NCBI RefSeq assembly: GCF_022559585.1
Contig: NZ_CP087114.1
Location: 1,157,095-1,221,094 of the forward strand
From: Bartonella machadoae
Lineage (GTDB): Bacteria > Pseudomonadota > Alphaproteobacteria > Rhizobiales > Rhizobiaceae
Reading direction: 5' to 3'
DNA length: 64,000 nucleotides
Program-made: the position numbers and the translations under genes
In this document: positions 23,301 to 33,789 of the stretch, one piece after another
Layout of the letters: each line of letters begins with the position of its first letter
How positions within the stretch are numbered: the first letter of the stretch is position 1
Notes under the pieces: generated by a model
Seen by the model: the letters and a program-made list of their open reading frames with translations, nothing else
Database searches by the model: none
Told to the model about the DNA's origin: nothing

Positions 23301-23778
23301 ATTTTATATGAATTCTCTTTAGAAACCATGATTTTATACATGATTTAATTGACAATTTTTTATAAACGATTGCCATCTACAAACAGAGCATAAAAAGCAA
23401 ATCATGATGCGAATATTAAGCATGCAAATGAAATGTAAAGCAATTATCATCCATAACAATTTATAAATTTTACAATATGTTTTTAACACAACAAATCGCG
23501 TTTTTAAGAAACAATATCCTTCTTCGATACCAGATGTTGTTGATCAGATGCTTAATTTTTCAGAGAGTGTATTGTTATTTTTAAATGTTTTTTGTTTTTT
23601 ATAGTTTTTCAAGTGATGTTATTTGGTACTTCTATATTGAAAAGCTCATAACCTTCCTTAGTTTTGCATTTAAATATTGTGAAATGAGATTTATGTCTTT
23701 AAATCTACGTACAATAAAATGTCTGCTAGGGCTATTTTAAAATTTTTATAGGAGTACTATGTTATATAATACAATACA
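23301..23778. other. Gene-free decayed region
   Basis: AT-rich sequence between integrase-fragment copies B and C. I see no supported feature. Confidence 0.5.
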
Positions 23779-24030
23779 TTGATTTATAACGATAATTTAT
23801 TGTTTTGCATGTTGAATGAGACCCCCGAATATTGTAAGATGCTCTCATCTCAAATCCTCTTATGTTTAATCAATCATAATCATTTATTTGCACATCATAA
23901 GCAGGGTTATCGTGTGGGTAAAAACTCTAAAGAAAGGCGTAAAAATGCCTCTTATGAATCGTTTAAATATCAAAGGCTGTCACAACATTGGGGGCTAGTA
24001 AATATAATGATGGTGCCGGTTTGTTATAGA
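23779..24030 (+). pseudogene. Integrase N-terminal fragment, repeat copy C
   Basis: The upstream block (TTGATTTATAACGATAATTT, CCCCCGAATATTGTAAGATG) is closest to copy A. The coding part is MPLMNRLN-like, then collapses after CAACATTGGGGGCTAGTAAA, within about 70 bp of the start. It lies about 250 bp from tRNA-Val. Confidence 0.65.
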
Positions 24031-24277
24031 AACGCACCTTTTATTGTGATTTTTTATGCATTAATTTTGTACTCTAAAAAAGCCATATTATAGCTTTAAA
24101 TCAATTTTTAAAAAGTAAAACACTATAGGATAATTCGTTTTTCTAAAAACCTTCCTAAAAGGAATCATGTTTCGTAAGAAATGTTAAAAAATCCTATTCC
24201 CTAACCTTTATTCACGTACCCCGCACCTTAAAAAAACATATGGAGAATCAGTAATCTATATGAAGTTTAAAAGCCTA

Positions 24278-24352
<75 letters not shown>

Positions 24353-24452
24353 ATTCAATGATGTTGCATACACCACATAGAAATACAAACGTCAATGCCT
24401 AATTTAATTTCTGATTGAATTAAGCATAAAAATAATTTAGAAAAATGCTTTT

Positions 24453-24815
24453 TTAAGCTGCTATAAGTATTTTTTCAACCTCATTTACAAGCTCACGTAA
24501 ATGAAACGGTTTAGAAAGTACCTTTGCATCAGGAGGGGCATCACTATTTGAATTGAGTGCAACGGCAGCAAAACCTGTAATAAACATCACTCGTAAATCA
24601 GGATCAATTTCAGTAGCGCGTCGTGCCAGTTCAATTCCATCCATTTCTGGCATTACAATATCAGTAAGGAGAAGAGAAAATGGCTCTTCTTGTAAACGTT
24701 CATATGCGCTAGCACCATTATCAAAATCGGCAACTTCATAGCCTGCACGTTCTAGGGCCTTTGCCAGAAAGCGACGCATATCATTATCATCTTCTGCAAG
24801 CAGGATTCTTTTCAT
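24453..24815 (-). CDS. cpdR: CpdR-type single-domain response regulator
   Basis: 120 residues from the ATG at 24815 (MKRILLAEDDND); the longer frame to 24953 is not supported. It is a lone receiver domain: the acidic pair EDD at 8-10, phospho-acceptor Asp52 in LLLTDIVMPEMDG, and Lys in VLSKPF. In alphaproteobacteria CpdR, phosphorylated by the CckA-ChpT relay, controls ClpXP-mediated proteolysis and cell-cycle progression. Length and sequence match that family well. Confidence 0.9.
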   Translation of the reverse strand: MKRILLAEDDNDMRRFLAKALERAGYEVADFDNGASAYERLQEEPFSLLLTDIVMPEMDGIELARRATEIDPDLRVMFITGFAAVALNSNSDAPPDAKVLSKPFHLRELVNEVEKILIAA

Positions 24816-25498
24816 GAGTATGTTCCAATGGCTCCATTCGTCATAGTTTTTTGCCACATCAATTATACAATAACGAGTATTTATAAAAAAGATGATAAAA
24901 TGCTTATAATTGGAATGAATGGCAAAATGGTTAATTCTTACATTCTTATCCAAAATACAGCATATTAGTTGTTAGTTGGTTAAATTCGAAATGTAGGTGA
25001 CTTTGAAAAAGAAAAGAAGTATTGAGATATTTCAAATGTGATTCATTTCAGCTTCTTATGTTTGTTTGTTTTTTTATTCTAGCTCGAGCTCCTTTATAAG
25101 AATCATGAAATATGCACTTTAAAAAATATCTCTATTGGAAAATCAGAGTGATATCATATTAACTACTACTTTTGAGAAGATTATAGGATAAGGTAGAGCT
25201 TTTTATTGCTGTTTGTATTTTGTATACTTCCGGATATGCGTTACAGATGCACAGAGTGTATTTATAAAACACCCATCCTAAATAGACCAAAAACCATTTT
25301 TATTTAAAATAATATTAATCCTCTATAATAGGTAACTTATGTTGCCAGTAACTATTTTGTTTTTCGTATTAAAATCTCCTTTTTTACAATGAGAATAAAG
25401 GACTATGAAAAGGCTTTTCATATAAAAAAGATCTCTTATAATTATATATTTCTTTCTGTAAAATTGAATTATGATTTTATTAAGAAATATTATTTTAC
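24816..25498. other. Gene-free intergenic region
   Basis: About 680 bp, AT-rich, between cpdR and the hydrolase gene. No supported gene or RNA. Confidence 0.5.
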
Positions 25499-26473
25499 TC
25501 ATCTTTCATTGAGAATAAATGCATCAAATGCAGCCCAAAATTGTTTTTTGTGACTTTCTTCATGCATGATTGTATCGAGATCAGCACCTGTGATGGTTAT
25601 GCTCTCTGTCAAGCGTGTATGTTGGCATAACCGTCGTGTTTCAATGTTATTGGCAATATTATTTTGATTCGCAAGAATAAACAGTGTGGGAATTTGTAAA
25701 TGCCCATGAAGTATATTTTTTTTTATAGAATCAATTGCATTAAGGACTGAAGCCATCCATTGGGATGTTGGGGCTTTGATAAAAGGGACATTGTTTTTTT
25801 GAAGGGGGGGCAATTGCATATTTGCTTGTTTTGTTGTGTGTTCAAGTTTTTTTCCACCTTTAGCGGGTAAAAAACCAAGGCCTATATCAGTAAGAAGTTG
25901 TGTTAATTTATGCTGAAAGCCATTTGTCTTATTGCCCAATGGAGCAAAGAGAGGAGAAACACAGAGCATTCTATTAAATTGATGATTAATGAAATCCAAT
26001 CCGCCAAAAGCTATTAATCCTCCTATACCATAGGTGAGCATATAGTAAGGTGGTGGACAATCACGGTAAACAATCTCTTTAAGAAATACATATAAGTCAT
26101 TGATATCACTGTTAATATCAAAATAATAGTGTCGGTTTTTTTGTTTCTTATTGAATTGTAATTTTTCTCGACCAAACCAATCAAATATTGCTGTAGAAAA
26201 ACCGCGTTTAGAAATTTCATTTATTGGTAATAAATATTTTTCTATAGCATTTGCATAGCTTTCGAGAATAACAATTGTTCCTTTGGTTTTTTTTCTTTCA
26301 GGATATGTTACTACAAAACGAATTTCACGATCCATGGCTATTTTAAGATAGTTGTTATGGATATTAGAAGAAGAGAGAGGACAGTTCGTGGAATAAAGAG
26401 GTGTTTCCAATTGGCATCCTTTACAGTGTATTTTGCAACTTATTGCAAAGTGAAATAACGAGAGGATAGACAT
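25499..26473 (-). CDS. Alpha/beta-hydrolase (lysophospholipase-like), apparently lacking catalytic triad
   Basis: 324 residues, related to rhizobial PldB-type lysophospholipases: N-terminal LYST...P segment, KGTIVILESYANAIEKYLLPINEISKRGFSTAIFDWFG, and AFDAFI at the end. The three catalytic positions look replaced. The nucleophile elbow usually reads GHSxGG, but here it is TYGIGG (Ser to Gly, about residue 150). The usual acid site after the PTL strand reads ILANQNNIANN. The GAxHEI histidine motif reads GADLDTIMHEE. The frame is intact, so this is a pseudoenzyme or a very early decaying gene. The start may be internal, but the LYST segment favours the long form. Confidence 0.75.
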   Translation of the reverse strand: MSILSLFHFAISCKIHCKGCQLETPLYSTNCPLSSSNIHNNYLKIAMDREIRFVVTYPERKKTKGTIVILESYANAIEKYLLPINEISKRGFSTAIFDWFGREKLQFNKKQKNRHYYFDINSDINDLYVFLKEIVYRDCPPPYYMLTYGIGGLIAFGGLDFINHQFNRMLCVSPLFAPLGNKTNGFQHKLTQLLTDIGLGFLPAKGGKKLEHTTKQANMQLPPLQKNNVPFIKAPTSQWMASVLNAIDSIKKNILHGHLQIPTLFILANQNNIANNIETRRLCQHTRLTESITITGADLDTIMHEESHKKQFWAAFDAFILNER

Positions 26474-26547
26474 TTATGTAATGGTGAAAATGATTAAAAA
26501 ACGGTTATGTTGCTTTTCTGTTTTGTTATAAATTCAAACACGAAAGG

Positions 26548-26577
26548 GTTGAAATAGGATAAAACGATTACCAGATA
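26548..26577 (+). promoter_or_regulatory. Possible heat-shock (RpoH) promoter
   Basis: GTTGAA (26548-26553), 17-nt spacer, CCAGATA (26571-26577), upstream of hsp20. Compatible with an alphaproteobacterial sigma-32 promoter but not a perfect match. Confidence 0.4.
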
Positions 26578-26583
26578 AACTAT

Positions 26584-26682
26584 GTGGTCGCCATTTTGGG
26601 ACCGCTGGTTCACAGGTTAAGTTTGCCATTTGGGAGCTTCGTGAATCATTTTATTGTAGTCGCTCTAAAGGAGGGCAATGTT
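26584..26682 (+). promoter_or_regulatory. ROSE-like RNA thermometer in hsp20 leader
   Basis: The leader just before the ATG has TCGCT (26660-26664), fitting the ROSE UYGCU signature, facing the ribosome site. GCTCT (26662-26666) can pair with AGGGC (26672-26676) around loop AAAGG, with several G-U pairs. TTG and CAA extend it. The GGAG ribosome site is thereby held in a weak hairpin, as in rhizobial ROSE elements that melt on heat shock. Confidence 0.6.
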
Positions 26683-27177
26683 ATGCGTCAAGTAGACTTT
26701 TCACCATTTTATCGTTCAACAGTGGGCTTTGATCATCTTTTAAACTGGTTTGATTCCAGAACACAACCAGATGATATTTCTTCTTACCCACCCTATAATA
26801 TTGAGCGTTTAACTGAAGATTCTTATAGAATTTCTATGGCTGTTGCTGGTTTTTCTCAAGATGAAATTGATATCGAAACGCATTGTAATCAGCTGATCAT
26901 TAAGGGCGAGAGAAAGCCTGACAATGATGATAAAGAACGGGAATTTCTTTATCGAGGTATCGCTTCGCGTTCTTTTGAGCGGCGTTTTCATTTGGCTGAT
27001 CATGTTAAGGTGATTGGAGCAGAACTTGGTGACGGACTTCTTCATATCCAGCTTAAAAGAGAAATGCCGGCCGAACTAAAACCAAAAAAGATAACTGTGC
27101 AAACATCATTTTCTGTAAAAAATGATAACAATCATGGTATGCGTAAAGCAAGTTTAGAAACCGAGAAAACGGAATAA
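26683..27177 (+). CDS. Small heat-shock protein (Hsp20 / IbpA family)
   Basis: 164 residues from the ATG at 26683 (MRQVDFSPFYRSTVGFDHLL), with GGAGGG upstream. It has an alpha-crystallin domain (about 35-135): PPYNIERLTEDSYRISMAVAGFSQDEIDIE, LIIKGERK, LYRGIASRSFERRFHLADHVKVIGAEL, DGLLHIQLKRE. ATP-independent holdase that binds unfolding proteins. The ORF extending upstream to 26584 overlaps the thermometer and is not the true start. A perfect terminator follows. Confidence 0.92.
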   Translation: MRQVDFSPFYRSTVGFDHLLNWFDSRTQPDDISSYPPYNIERLTEDSYRISMAVAGFSQDEIDIETHCNQLIIKGERKPDNDDKEREFLYRGIASRSFERRFHLADHVKVIGAELGDGLLHIQLKREMPAELKPKKITVQTSFSVKNDNNHGMRKASLETEKTE

Positions 27178-27204
27178 TTATCAATATCTTAAGAGAGTTA
27201 TGTG

Positions 27205-27232
27205 ACGCGAGACAAGAGTCTCGCGTTTTTTA
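27205..27232 (+). terminator. Intrinsic terminator of hsp20
   Basis: ACGCGAGAC (27205-27213), loop AAGA, GTCTCGCGT (27218-27226), then a T-run. Nine perfect base pairs. Confidence 0.9.
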
Positions 27233-28053
27233 TATTTTTTATTAAAAAGAAGATTTTTTCGAATAAAAATTCTTTATCTTTAATTTATAATCGTTATTTT
27301 ATAATACTTCGTAAACTGAAGAAACGGAGTAGGTTTAAAAAACTCATATTTGCATAATAAAACAATAATTATAATTTGGCATGAGATTTTTACTAAATTT
27401 GTGTGAAATAGATACAGAAAGATTTAGGTAGAAATATGCGATAGTTCTTTGTTTTATGCATGTTTTTTGCCATGAAATTTATTATTTATAAAAGTGTATT
27501 TTGATATCTAAAAATTTAAAAAACATAAAAAATTGTAAAAGAGAGAATTTTTGGGTGAAAAGTAAAAAAAAGTAGAAGGCTTTGTAAGAGCTTTAAAAAA
27601 TTCAAATAAAGAATCAAAATTATACCGAAATGAGCCTAAAAAATATCCGATATATAAAGGTAGTTATTTATTTCTTATAGAGTACATATTATAAGGATTA
27701 ATAATATTTTTATGTATTTATTTTCATAAGGAATTTCTTATAGATTTATTATTTTTATTCAATTGAAAATGATTCCTGTTTTTATAGAAAAAATATAATT
27801 TTTGTATTAACAATTAATATAAATATATTATATATTTATTCATTTAAGTTTTTATAATTTCCTATATTTACTTATGTTATTTTACTTTAAAATAAATTTT
27901 TATTTTTTATAAATAATATTATTTATTTTATCTTACGTGATACAATCACGATTTATGTTATTATAAATGGCGTATTTATATCAATCATTTTATTTACGAT
28001 CCTTTATAAGCATTTAGTTAGATATGGTGGGGAAAATATAAAGGAGAATTTTA
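27233..28053. other. Extremely AT-rich gene-free region
   Basis: About 820 bp with almost no G or C in its second half (27660-27950). No gene, RNA or strong repeat recognised. Likely decayed sequence. Confidence 0.5.
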
Positions 28054-28634
28054 TTGAATATTGCAATTATTTTGGGGTCTATACGCCAACCATCGTTAAC
28101 ACGAACCTTAGCAAATTATTTGGCTGATTGTCTATTATTGCGGGGAACATCACTTCATTGGATTGATTTGCGTGAACAGCCTTTGCCGATTGCTGATCCA
28201 GATTATCATCAGTGTGTAGAGGATAATCCAAGTGCTGTGGTTCGTCAGTTTGTTAAAGAAAACCGCAGCGGTGATTGATGATGTTCATCCTTGCAAGTCC
28301 TCTTTATCAAGGGTCTTATTCGGGTGTTTTAAAAAATGCTCTTGATAATTTGGCTTATGATGCTTTTTTAAATAAACCTGTTGGGCTTATCTCCCATGGT
28401 AGTGCAGCCAAAAAATGCGCACAACCGTGTGAGCATTTATTGTCGGTGGTACGTACACTTTATGGTTATGCGCTACAATGTCAAATTGCTTCGGCCAAAG
28501 AGGATTTTGCATCAGATGATGAAGGTCGTACATGGAAAGTCATAAGTGAAGAAATCCGGACATGTTGTGAACGGCTTGCTAATGAAATGTGCGCATTTTT
28601 AAGCAAAAATGGTGGAGGATATGATAAAAAATGA
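28054..28634 (+). pseudogene. NADPH-dependent FMN reductase, frameshifted
   Basis: The first part (from a TTG at 28054 with AAGGAG upstream) reads MNIAIILGSIRQPSLTRTLANYL, with the GSIR flavin-phosphate motif, and stops at 28278. The second frame continues with FILASPLYQGSYSGVLKNAL, KPVGLISHGS and CEHLLSVVRTLYGYAL to 28634. Together they make a normal ~190-residue NAD(P)H:FMN reductase (SsuE/azoreductase-like fold), so the gene is split by a frameshift near 28265-28280. Confidence 0.8.
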
Positions 28635-30202
28635 TGAGCAATATTATGCTTTAGGGTAGGAAGCCTAGGCTACTTATCCCCTTGTATCAATTGCTAGCAC
28701 TGCAATAAGTGATTATTGCAGAGCGCTTTCTTTTTTATCTGGGATAGATTACGGTATTACAAAATTATATATGTATATTGTTGGATTATTATTGTGCGGG
28801 TTTCATGGGTTCAGTTTTTAGAAGCTAGTAAGGCAATGATAGGGGCTAACATATGCATATTTGTTTGTCGATTCATTCACCTGTCCATACATTTTCTTGT
28901 GTGTTAAGTGAGAGAGCAATTGGCTTTTTTGCTAAAGAATCGTGTGTTTTGCATATTTTTTGTTTCAATGCTTTTGATAAAATGATTGTTGATTGCGCGT
29001 GCAACAACAAGGTTGATTTCATAGCAGTGAAGTGAGTATGAAAAACAACATCAAATGGTTGGTAGTGGTTTACCCATCAGGAGATAAGCCAACAAGTATG
29101 GGATGCAATAAAATGTTGTGCAAATAAAGAAAATTGCAATTATTTGAGACGGTAAACTTCAGAAAGAATTTTTTATTTTTTTGAAAGGTAAGTACTGTTC
29201 TAAAAAAGGTAACATCAAAATCATTTAAGATTTTTACTCAGTTGTAGGAGGGCATATAAGTAGCAGGAATTAATCAAAAAGAAGTATAATTATCTGAGTA
29301 AAAACCGTGTAAGATATGTTTACTTTGATATAATCGGTAAGAAAAAATAACCTTATAAAATGAGGAAGCAGAAATTAAAGAAGAATTATCGATAAACTGA
29401 AAATATAAGGGGTGTTATATATGCTTGGTTTAAATGTGTATTTTTCTGATTCATATGTTCAACTTGTTTCGATGGCATTATATATTTAAAATTAGATGGT
29501 CAAGGATCTTGTGTGCAAGTGTTATTTGTAATGAAGGATTCATTGGTTAATCTGGGATAAAGAGCGATTGAACGCGATAAAATAATTATGATCATGTAAT
29601 TTATGAGAGCTATGTTGAAAAAGATTTGCCCAAAATGTAAATTATGATCTGGATCATACGTTGTTTTTTTAATTACTATAAATCTTTAAAGTTAAAATTA
29701 CACAGCGCTAATAATATTATAGTCTTGACGGGTCGATGTTTTTAGATCGTTTTGGGAAGAGAAGATTTGTTTTGTATTATAAGCTAAGGATTCTAAGAGT
29801 GAATTGGATTTTTTTGTCAAAGAATATTGAAAATTAAAATATGGCAAGGCATATTTTGAAATCCTAGGAATGGGGATAAAATTACTAAAAAAACTGTGAT
29901 CAATTGGTGGAAATCCAGCGTAGGAGAAAAATTATTGTGGGCATGTAAGGGGAGGGTAAAATTATGATTGGGTAAATTATTGGCGCTTTTGGATAAGTCC
30001 TCCTTCAAGAAAATCTTACTTCAAGAATCGGTTTTATTTTAAGGGAAAAACCATATGAAAAAACGGTCGTTGTTTTAAAAGTTGATCTCTCCTTGCTAGA
30101 GATTTAGCATTAAAAATGCTGGTCTTTACTATTATGTTTTCTTCTTAATTTTTTGCATCTGTTCATTTTAGAAAATAAATCGAGTATTTTGCAAGCAGAA
30201 TA
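28635..30202. other. Long gene-free decayed region
   Basis: About 1.5 kb with only short chance frames; I see no recognisable protein, RNA or repeat apart from the integrase-fragment block that follows. Confidence 0.5.
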
Positions 30203-30610
30203 TTGATTTATAATGATAATTCATCGTTTTACGTATTGAATTAGCACCCCGAATATTGTCATCTCATCTCATCTCATCTCATCTCATCTCATCTCATCTC
30301 ATCTCATTTCATCTCGCGTATTTGCATGTCACAAGCAGAGGGCGTGTAGGGAAAAAACTTTAAAAAGGCGTAAAAATGCCTCTCATGAATCGTTTTAATG
30401 CAATGGTTATCGGTTATCGCAACATTGGGGGCGGGGTAAAAAGAATGATAGTGCAGGATGCTCTTTCATAAGTGTAAAGATGGTGGTACAGAATGGCTTT
30501 TTGCTATACCATCTAGGGATGCCGTCGTAAGATAAGAGATTGGGTGCTTTAAGAAATGTTTCTTAAAAAAGCCCGTAAATGTGCAAAACAATGGCGCTCT
30601 ATTTGTATAA
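30203..30610 (+). pseudogene. Integrase N-terminal fragment, repeat copy D
   Basis: Begins TTGATTTATAATGATAATTC with CACCCCGAATATTGTC. It contains an expanded ATCTC repeat, then MPLMNRFNAMV at 30376. The coding match continues in shifted frames (KDGGTEWLF, LGALRNVSLKKARK, QWRSI) to about 30600. Several frameshifts. Confidence 0.7.
30261..30315. repeat. Tandem ATCTC pentanucleotide repeat
   Basis: Nine perfect ATCTC units (30261-30305), then ATTTC and ATCTC. The same position in copy B has only two units (ATTTC ATCTC), so the array expanded in copy D. Confidence 0.9.
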
Positions 30611-30839
30611 AAAGGATGAGATCTGAAATCTTTATTTTACAATTAAAACTGCGTGCTTAATTTTCAAGAGGGTTTTCAATAATCATGTTTTTAAAGTCTC
30701 TTTGAAAAACACGTTTAAATCCTTTAAAATAAATTGGTACAAAATCTCATCTTAAAATGTATGAATCTTGGCGACAAGCTACGGTCATTTTATTCGAAAA
30801 TAGGTACACATCTTATATTAATGTATTTTCTCAGAAAAA

Positions 30840-30916
<77 letters not shown>

Positions 30917-31552
30917 AGCCTGCATAAAACGACTAAACGACTGTTTCTTTAAAGGCAAGAGAAAAATAAACAAAATGAAATCTAAAATATTTTTGTATTT
31001 TTAAAAAAGCTTACAATCGTAAAATATTTTTTTTACTTCAGTTCTTTATTTGTTGAAAAATATAATTAAGTTTACTTCGCTCTCGGATTTATTGATTTTA
31101 TTGCGCGTTTTATGCAGGTGTTTGTTTAGTTATTTTTGATGATTGTGAAGATATAAGGTAAGGTCTATATGCTGCTGATGCATTCTTTTTTGGGGAAATT
31201 GATTGCTTTGAAAGAAAAACGATGCTTTTAAGATTTCTGTTTGTTCATTGAAATTTTTTCAAAACAGTAAGCACATTTTATAAATGTAATGGTAGATTTA
31301 TAATACAGAAGAACTTTGTTAGGGGGGGGATAATTTTTAGAGGGTATTTTCATAGCCCTTGAGAAGAATAAAAAAGAAATATTGAAAATTATATAATCAA
31401 TAAATCCAAATCATCCAATATGAAACTTTTATCATGATAAAAAAGATCAAAATATTTCAATTTATATCTTGTGGTTTGGTTTTTAATATACCAGATAAAT
31501 GTGTATAGTAGATGGAACATTGTCAAAAGTTTTATTGAGCAGAAAAGAGTAA
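30917..31552. other. Gene-free intergenic region
   Basis: About 635 bp, AT-rich, between tRNA-Pro and the HesB/SufA gene. It must hold the latter's promoter; none assigned. Confidence 0.5.
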
Positions 31553-31909
31553 ATGATGAGCCGTTTTTCGGTAATAAATTTGACGGAAGCTGCTGTGAGT
31601 CGTGTTAAAGCGATTATGGATGCAAAAGGGGCGCAGGGTATTCTTATTGGTATAAAAAAAGGCGGTTGTGCGGGGATGGAATATACCGTTACCCTTGTAA
31701 AAGAAGAGGGGGTAGAGGCTGATGTTGTTGAAGTGAATGGCGCTCGTGTTTTTATAGCACATGATGCGGTCTTGTTTTTATTAGGAACACAAGTTGATTA
31801 CGAAGTGACAGCACTTCGTTCTGGTTTTGTATTTAAAAATCCTAATCAAGTTTCAGCATGTGGATGCGGTGAATCAGTAGAGCTCCGTCCTGCCATAAAA
31901 AGTCAGTGA
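31553..31909 (+). CDS. sufA: Iron-sulfur cluster assembly protein, HesB/IscA/SufA family
   Basis: 118 residues. A-type carrier that receives and delivers Fe-S clusters. The three conserved cysteines are present: GGCAGMEYT near residue 40 and the C-terminal ACGCGESV pair. Family length is normal. Starts at tandem ATGs 31553/31556. It stands alone here, not in a suf operon; sufA is the usual rhizobial name, but iscA or erpA cannot be excluded. Confidence 0.85.
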   Translation: MMSRFSVINLTEAAVSRVKAIMDAKGAQGILIGIKKGGCAGMEYTVTLVKEEGVEADVVEVNGARVFIAHDAVLFLLGTQVDYEVTALRSGFVFKNPNQVSACGCGESVELRPAIKSQ

Positions 31910-32002
31910 AATAAAAAGTATAAAGCCAATTGAGTGCTATGATAAGCTTTTTAAGCGATTCGGTAGTCTAATAATTTTTTAGGTTGCTGGAATCTAAATT
32001 TC

Positions 32003-32824
32003 TTATTTCTCAGTTTTAGCTTTATTCCAAAGATCTTCCATTTCACTCAAAGAGGCATCAGTGAGTGTTTTAGATTGCGTGGATAGGTTTTCTTCAATAT
32101 AGTTGAAACGATTTCGAAATTTTTTGTTGGTTTCTTTTAATGCTTTTTGTGGATTAATATTCAAGTGGCGTGCAAGATTAAGCAGGGTAAAATAAAGATC
32201 ACCAAATTCTTCTTCTATATTTAATGTTTTGTTCTCTTTGATTGCTTCTTTGAGTTCAGTGAGTTCTTCTTCGATTTTTGCAAAAAAATGATGATTTTCA
32301 TGCCAATCAAATCCCACTTTGGCAGCTGCTTTTTGTAAAGCGAGCGCTTCTTGTTCTGTGGGCTGAATTTTGTTTACTTTTGTAAGAATGCTTGTTGTAA
32401 AATTGTTTGAGGAACTTGCTTCTTTGCACCATTTTTTCTGTTTAATCTGTTCTGCTTTTTTTATCTGTTCCCATTCTTCTGCTACAAAACCACGTTTTTT
32501 TTGTTCTGCATTTCCAAAAACATGGGGATGACGACGAATCATTTTTGCAGTGATTGCGTAAACAACATCCTCAAAAGTAAAGCTCTGTTCTTCTTGCGCA
32601 ATTGTAGCATGATAGACGACTTGTAAAAGAAGATCACCCAATTCATCGCAAAGATCTGTTCGGTTTTTTCGTTCAATAGCATCGATAACCTCATAAACTT
32701 CTTCGAGCATATAGGGAATAAGGGATTCAAATGTTTGTTTTATATTCCAGACACATCCGTTATGAGGATTGCGTAATGCTTTAACAATTGCGATCAGATC
32801 ATTGATATCTTTTGACGCGATCAT
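32003..32824 (-). CDS. mazG: Nucleoside triphosphate pyrophosphohydrolase MazG
   Basis: 273 residues with two MazG domains. The N-terminal domain has WNIKQTFESLIPYMLEEVYEVIDAI and DELGDLLLQVVYHA. The C-terminal one has KVGFDWHENHHFFAKIEEELTELKEAI and EEFGDLYFTLLNLARHL. The paired EExxE...ExxD acids bind Mg and hydrolyse NTPs to NMP and pyrophosphate, cleaning noncanonical nucleotides. It reads away from the lipid A cluster start and may be its distal member (30-bp gap). Confidence 0.92.
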   Translation of the reverse strand: MIASKDINDLIAIVKALRNPHNGCVWNIKQTFESLIPYMLEEVYEVIDAIERKNRTDLCDELGDLLLQVVYHATIAQEEQSFTFEDVVYAITAKMIRRHPHVFGNAEQKKRGFVAEEWEQIKKAEQIKQKKWCKEASSSNNFTTSILTKVNKIQPTEQEALALQKAAAKVGFDWHENHHFFAKIEEELTELKEAIKENKTLNIEEEFGDLYFTLLNLARHLNINPQKALKETNKKFRNRFNYIEENLSTQSKTLTDASLSEMEDLWNKAKTEK

Positions 32825-32853
32825 TTATGTCTTTCCTATAAATCTTTTATATA

Positions 32854-33786
32854 TCAGTTGTCCCAACGTCTGTGTAACCAGGTCCATTGTCCGGGATATT
32901 CACGTATCCAGCTTTCAACAATATCATTTAATTTTTGTGTAGAAGCAGCTATATCGATTTCATTGTTTTCATCAAGTGGGAGTTTTATACGTTCATACAA
33001 CTCTAAACGATGACGCCCTCCAGCTAAACGGATACAACGCGCTGGGTAAATATCACAATCATATTGTCGTGCAAGTTTTATAATTAAGGGGTTTGTTTTC
33101 AGCGGTCTATTAAAAAATGTTCCTAAAATACCGCGACGAAACTTTTGGTCAACAAGCATGCCGACATTTTTTCCCTCTGCTAATTTGGCTGCTAATGCCC
33201 AAGCAGCACCTGCTTTGGAGGGAACAAGATGTCCCATAGAAGTTTGTCGAGCTTTCAGGACTCGTTTTGCAATATAGGGATTATTAGGGGGTCTAAAGAG
33301 TACTGTGATATTAAGACCGAAACTTTGAGCACATATAGGGAGAAGTTCAAAATTACCAGTATGCGCTGTAAAAAAAATATGCGGTTTTTCTTCATTTTTT
33401 AATCGTTGAAATATTTCGGTACCCTTAACCTCAATGAGGCCTGGTTGTTCTGCATGAGGATCAAAATCAAAGATTTTATCAAGAAAAATATATTCAGCGA
33501 GAAATTGTCCTATATTTTCCCACATTTCTATTGCAATTGTGTGGAGTTCTTTCTCTGTTTTTTCTGGATATGCAGCTCTCAGGTTTGCAAGCGCGATTTG
33601 ATGACGATGGATACGAGGACCAATTTTTTTTGCCAACCAAGAAAAGAAAGAAGTTCCAATGTTCGTAGGAAAAAATTTTAAAATATTTAAAGAACCAATA
33701 AGCAAGCATGCCCATAAAAAATAGAATGATTTTTTTGTTATAATTTTAATGTGATACATAAAAAATTTAATATAAGATTTTATCAT
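32854..33786 (-). CDS. lpxXL: Lipid A VLCFA acyltransferase (LpxXL, LpxL/HtrB family)
   Basis: 310 residues. An inner-membrane acyltransferase of the LpxL/HtrB family that in rhizobia transfers the 27-hydroxyoctacosanoyl chain from AcpXL to lipid A. N-terminal membrane anchor (FYFLWACLLIGSLNILKF), the HX4E catalytic motif in FFTAHTGNFELLP (about residue 140), and a C-terminal WTWLHRRWDN typical of the family. The name follows from its position as the last gene of the acpXL-fabF-fabF-adh cluster. Confidence 0.85.
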   Translation of the reverse strand: MIKSYIKFFMYHIKIITKKSFYFLWACLLIGSLNILKFFPTNIGTSFFSWLAKKIGPRIHRHQIALANLRAAYPEKTEKELHTIAIEMWENIGQFLAEYIFLDKIFDFDPHAEQPGLIEVKGTEIFQRLKNEEKPHIFFTAHTGNFELLPICAQSFGLNITVLFRPPNNPYIAKRVLKARQTSMGHLVPSKAGAAWALAAKLAEGKNVGMLVDQKFRRGILGTFFNRPLKTNPLIIKLARQYDCDIYPARCIRLAGGRHRLELYERIKLPLDENNEIDIAASTQKLNDIVESWIREYPGQWTWLHRRWDN

Positions 33787-33789
33787 AAT

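Noticed and set aside
28716..29035. Short plus-strand ORFs
   Set aside because: No recognisable protein, no ribosome site; chance frames in decayed DNA.
29817..30008. Minus-strand ORF of 63 codons
   Set aside because: Low-complexity, no context, no ribosome site.
30261..30315. CRISPR array
   Set aside because: Units are 5 bp with no spacers; a simple tandem repeat.
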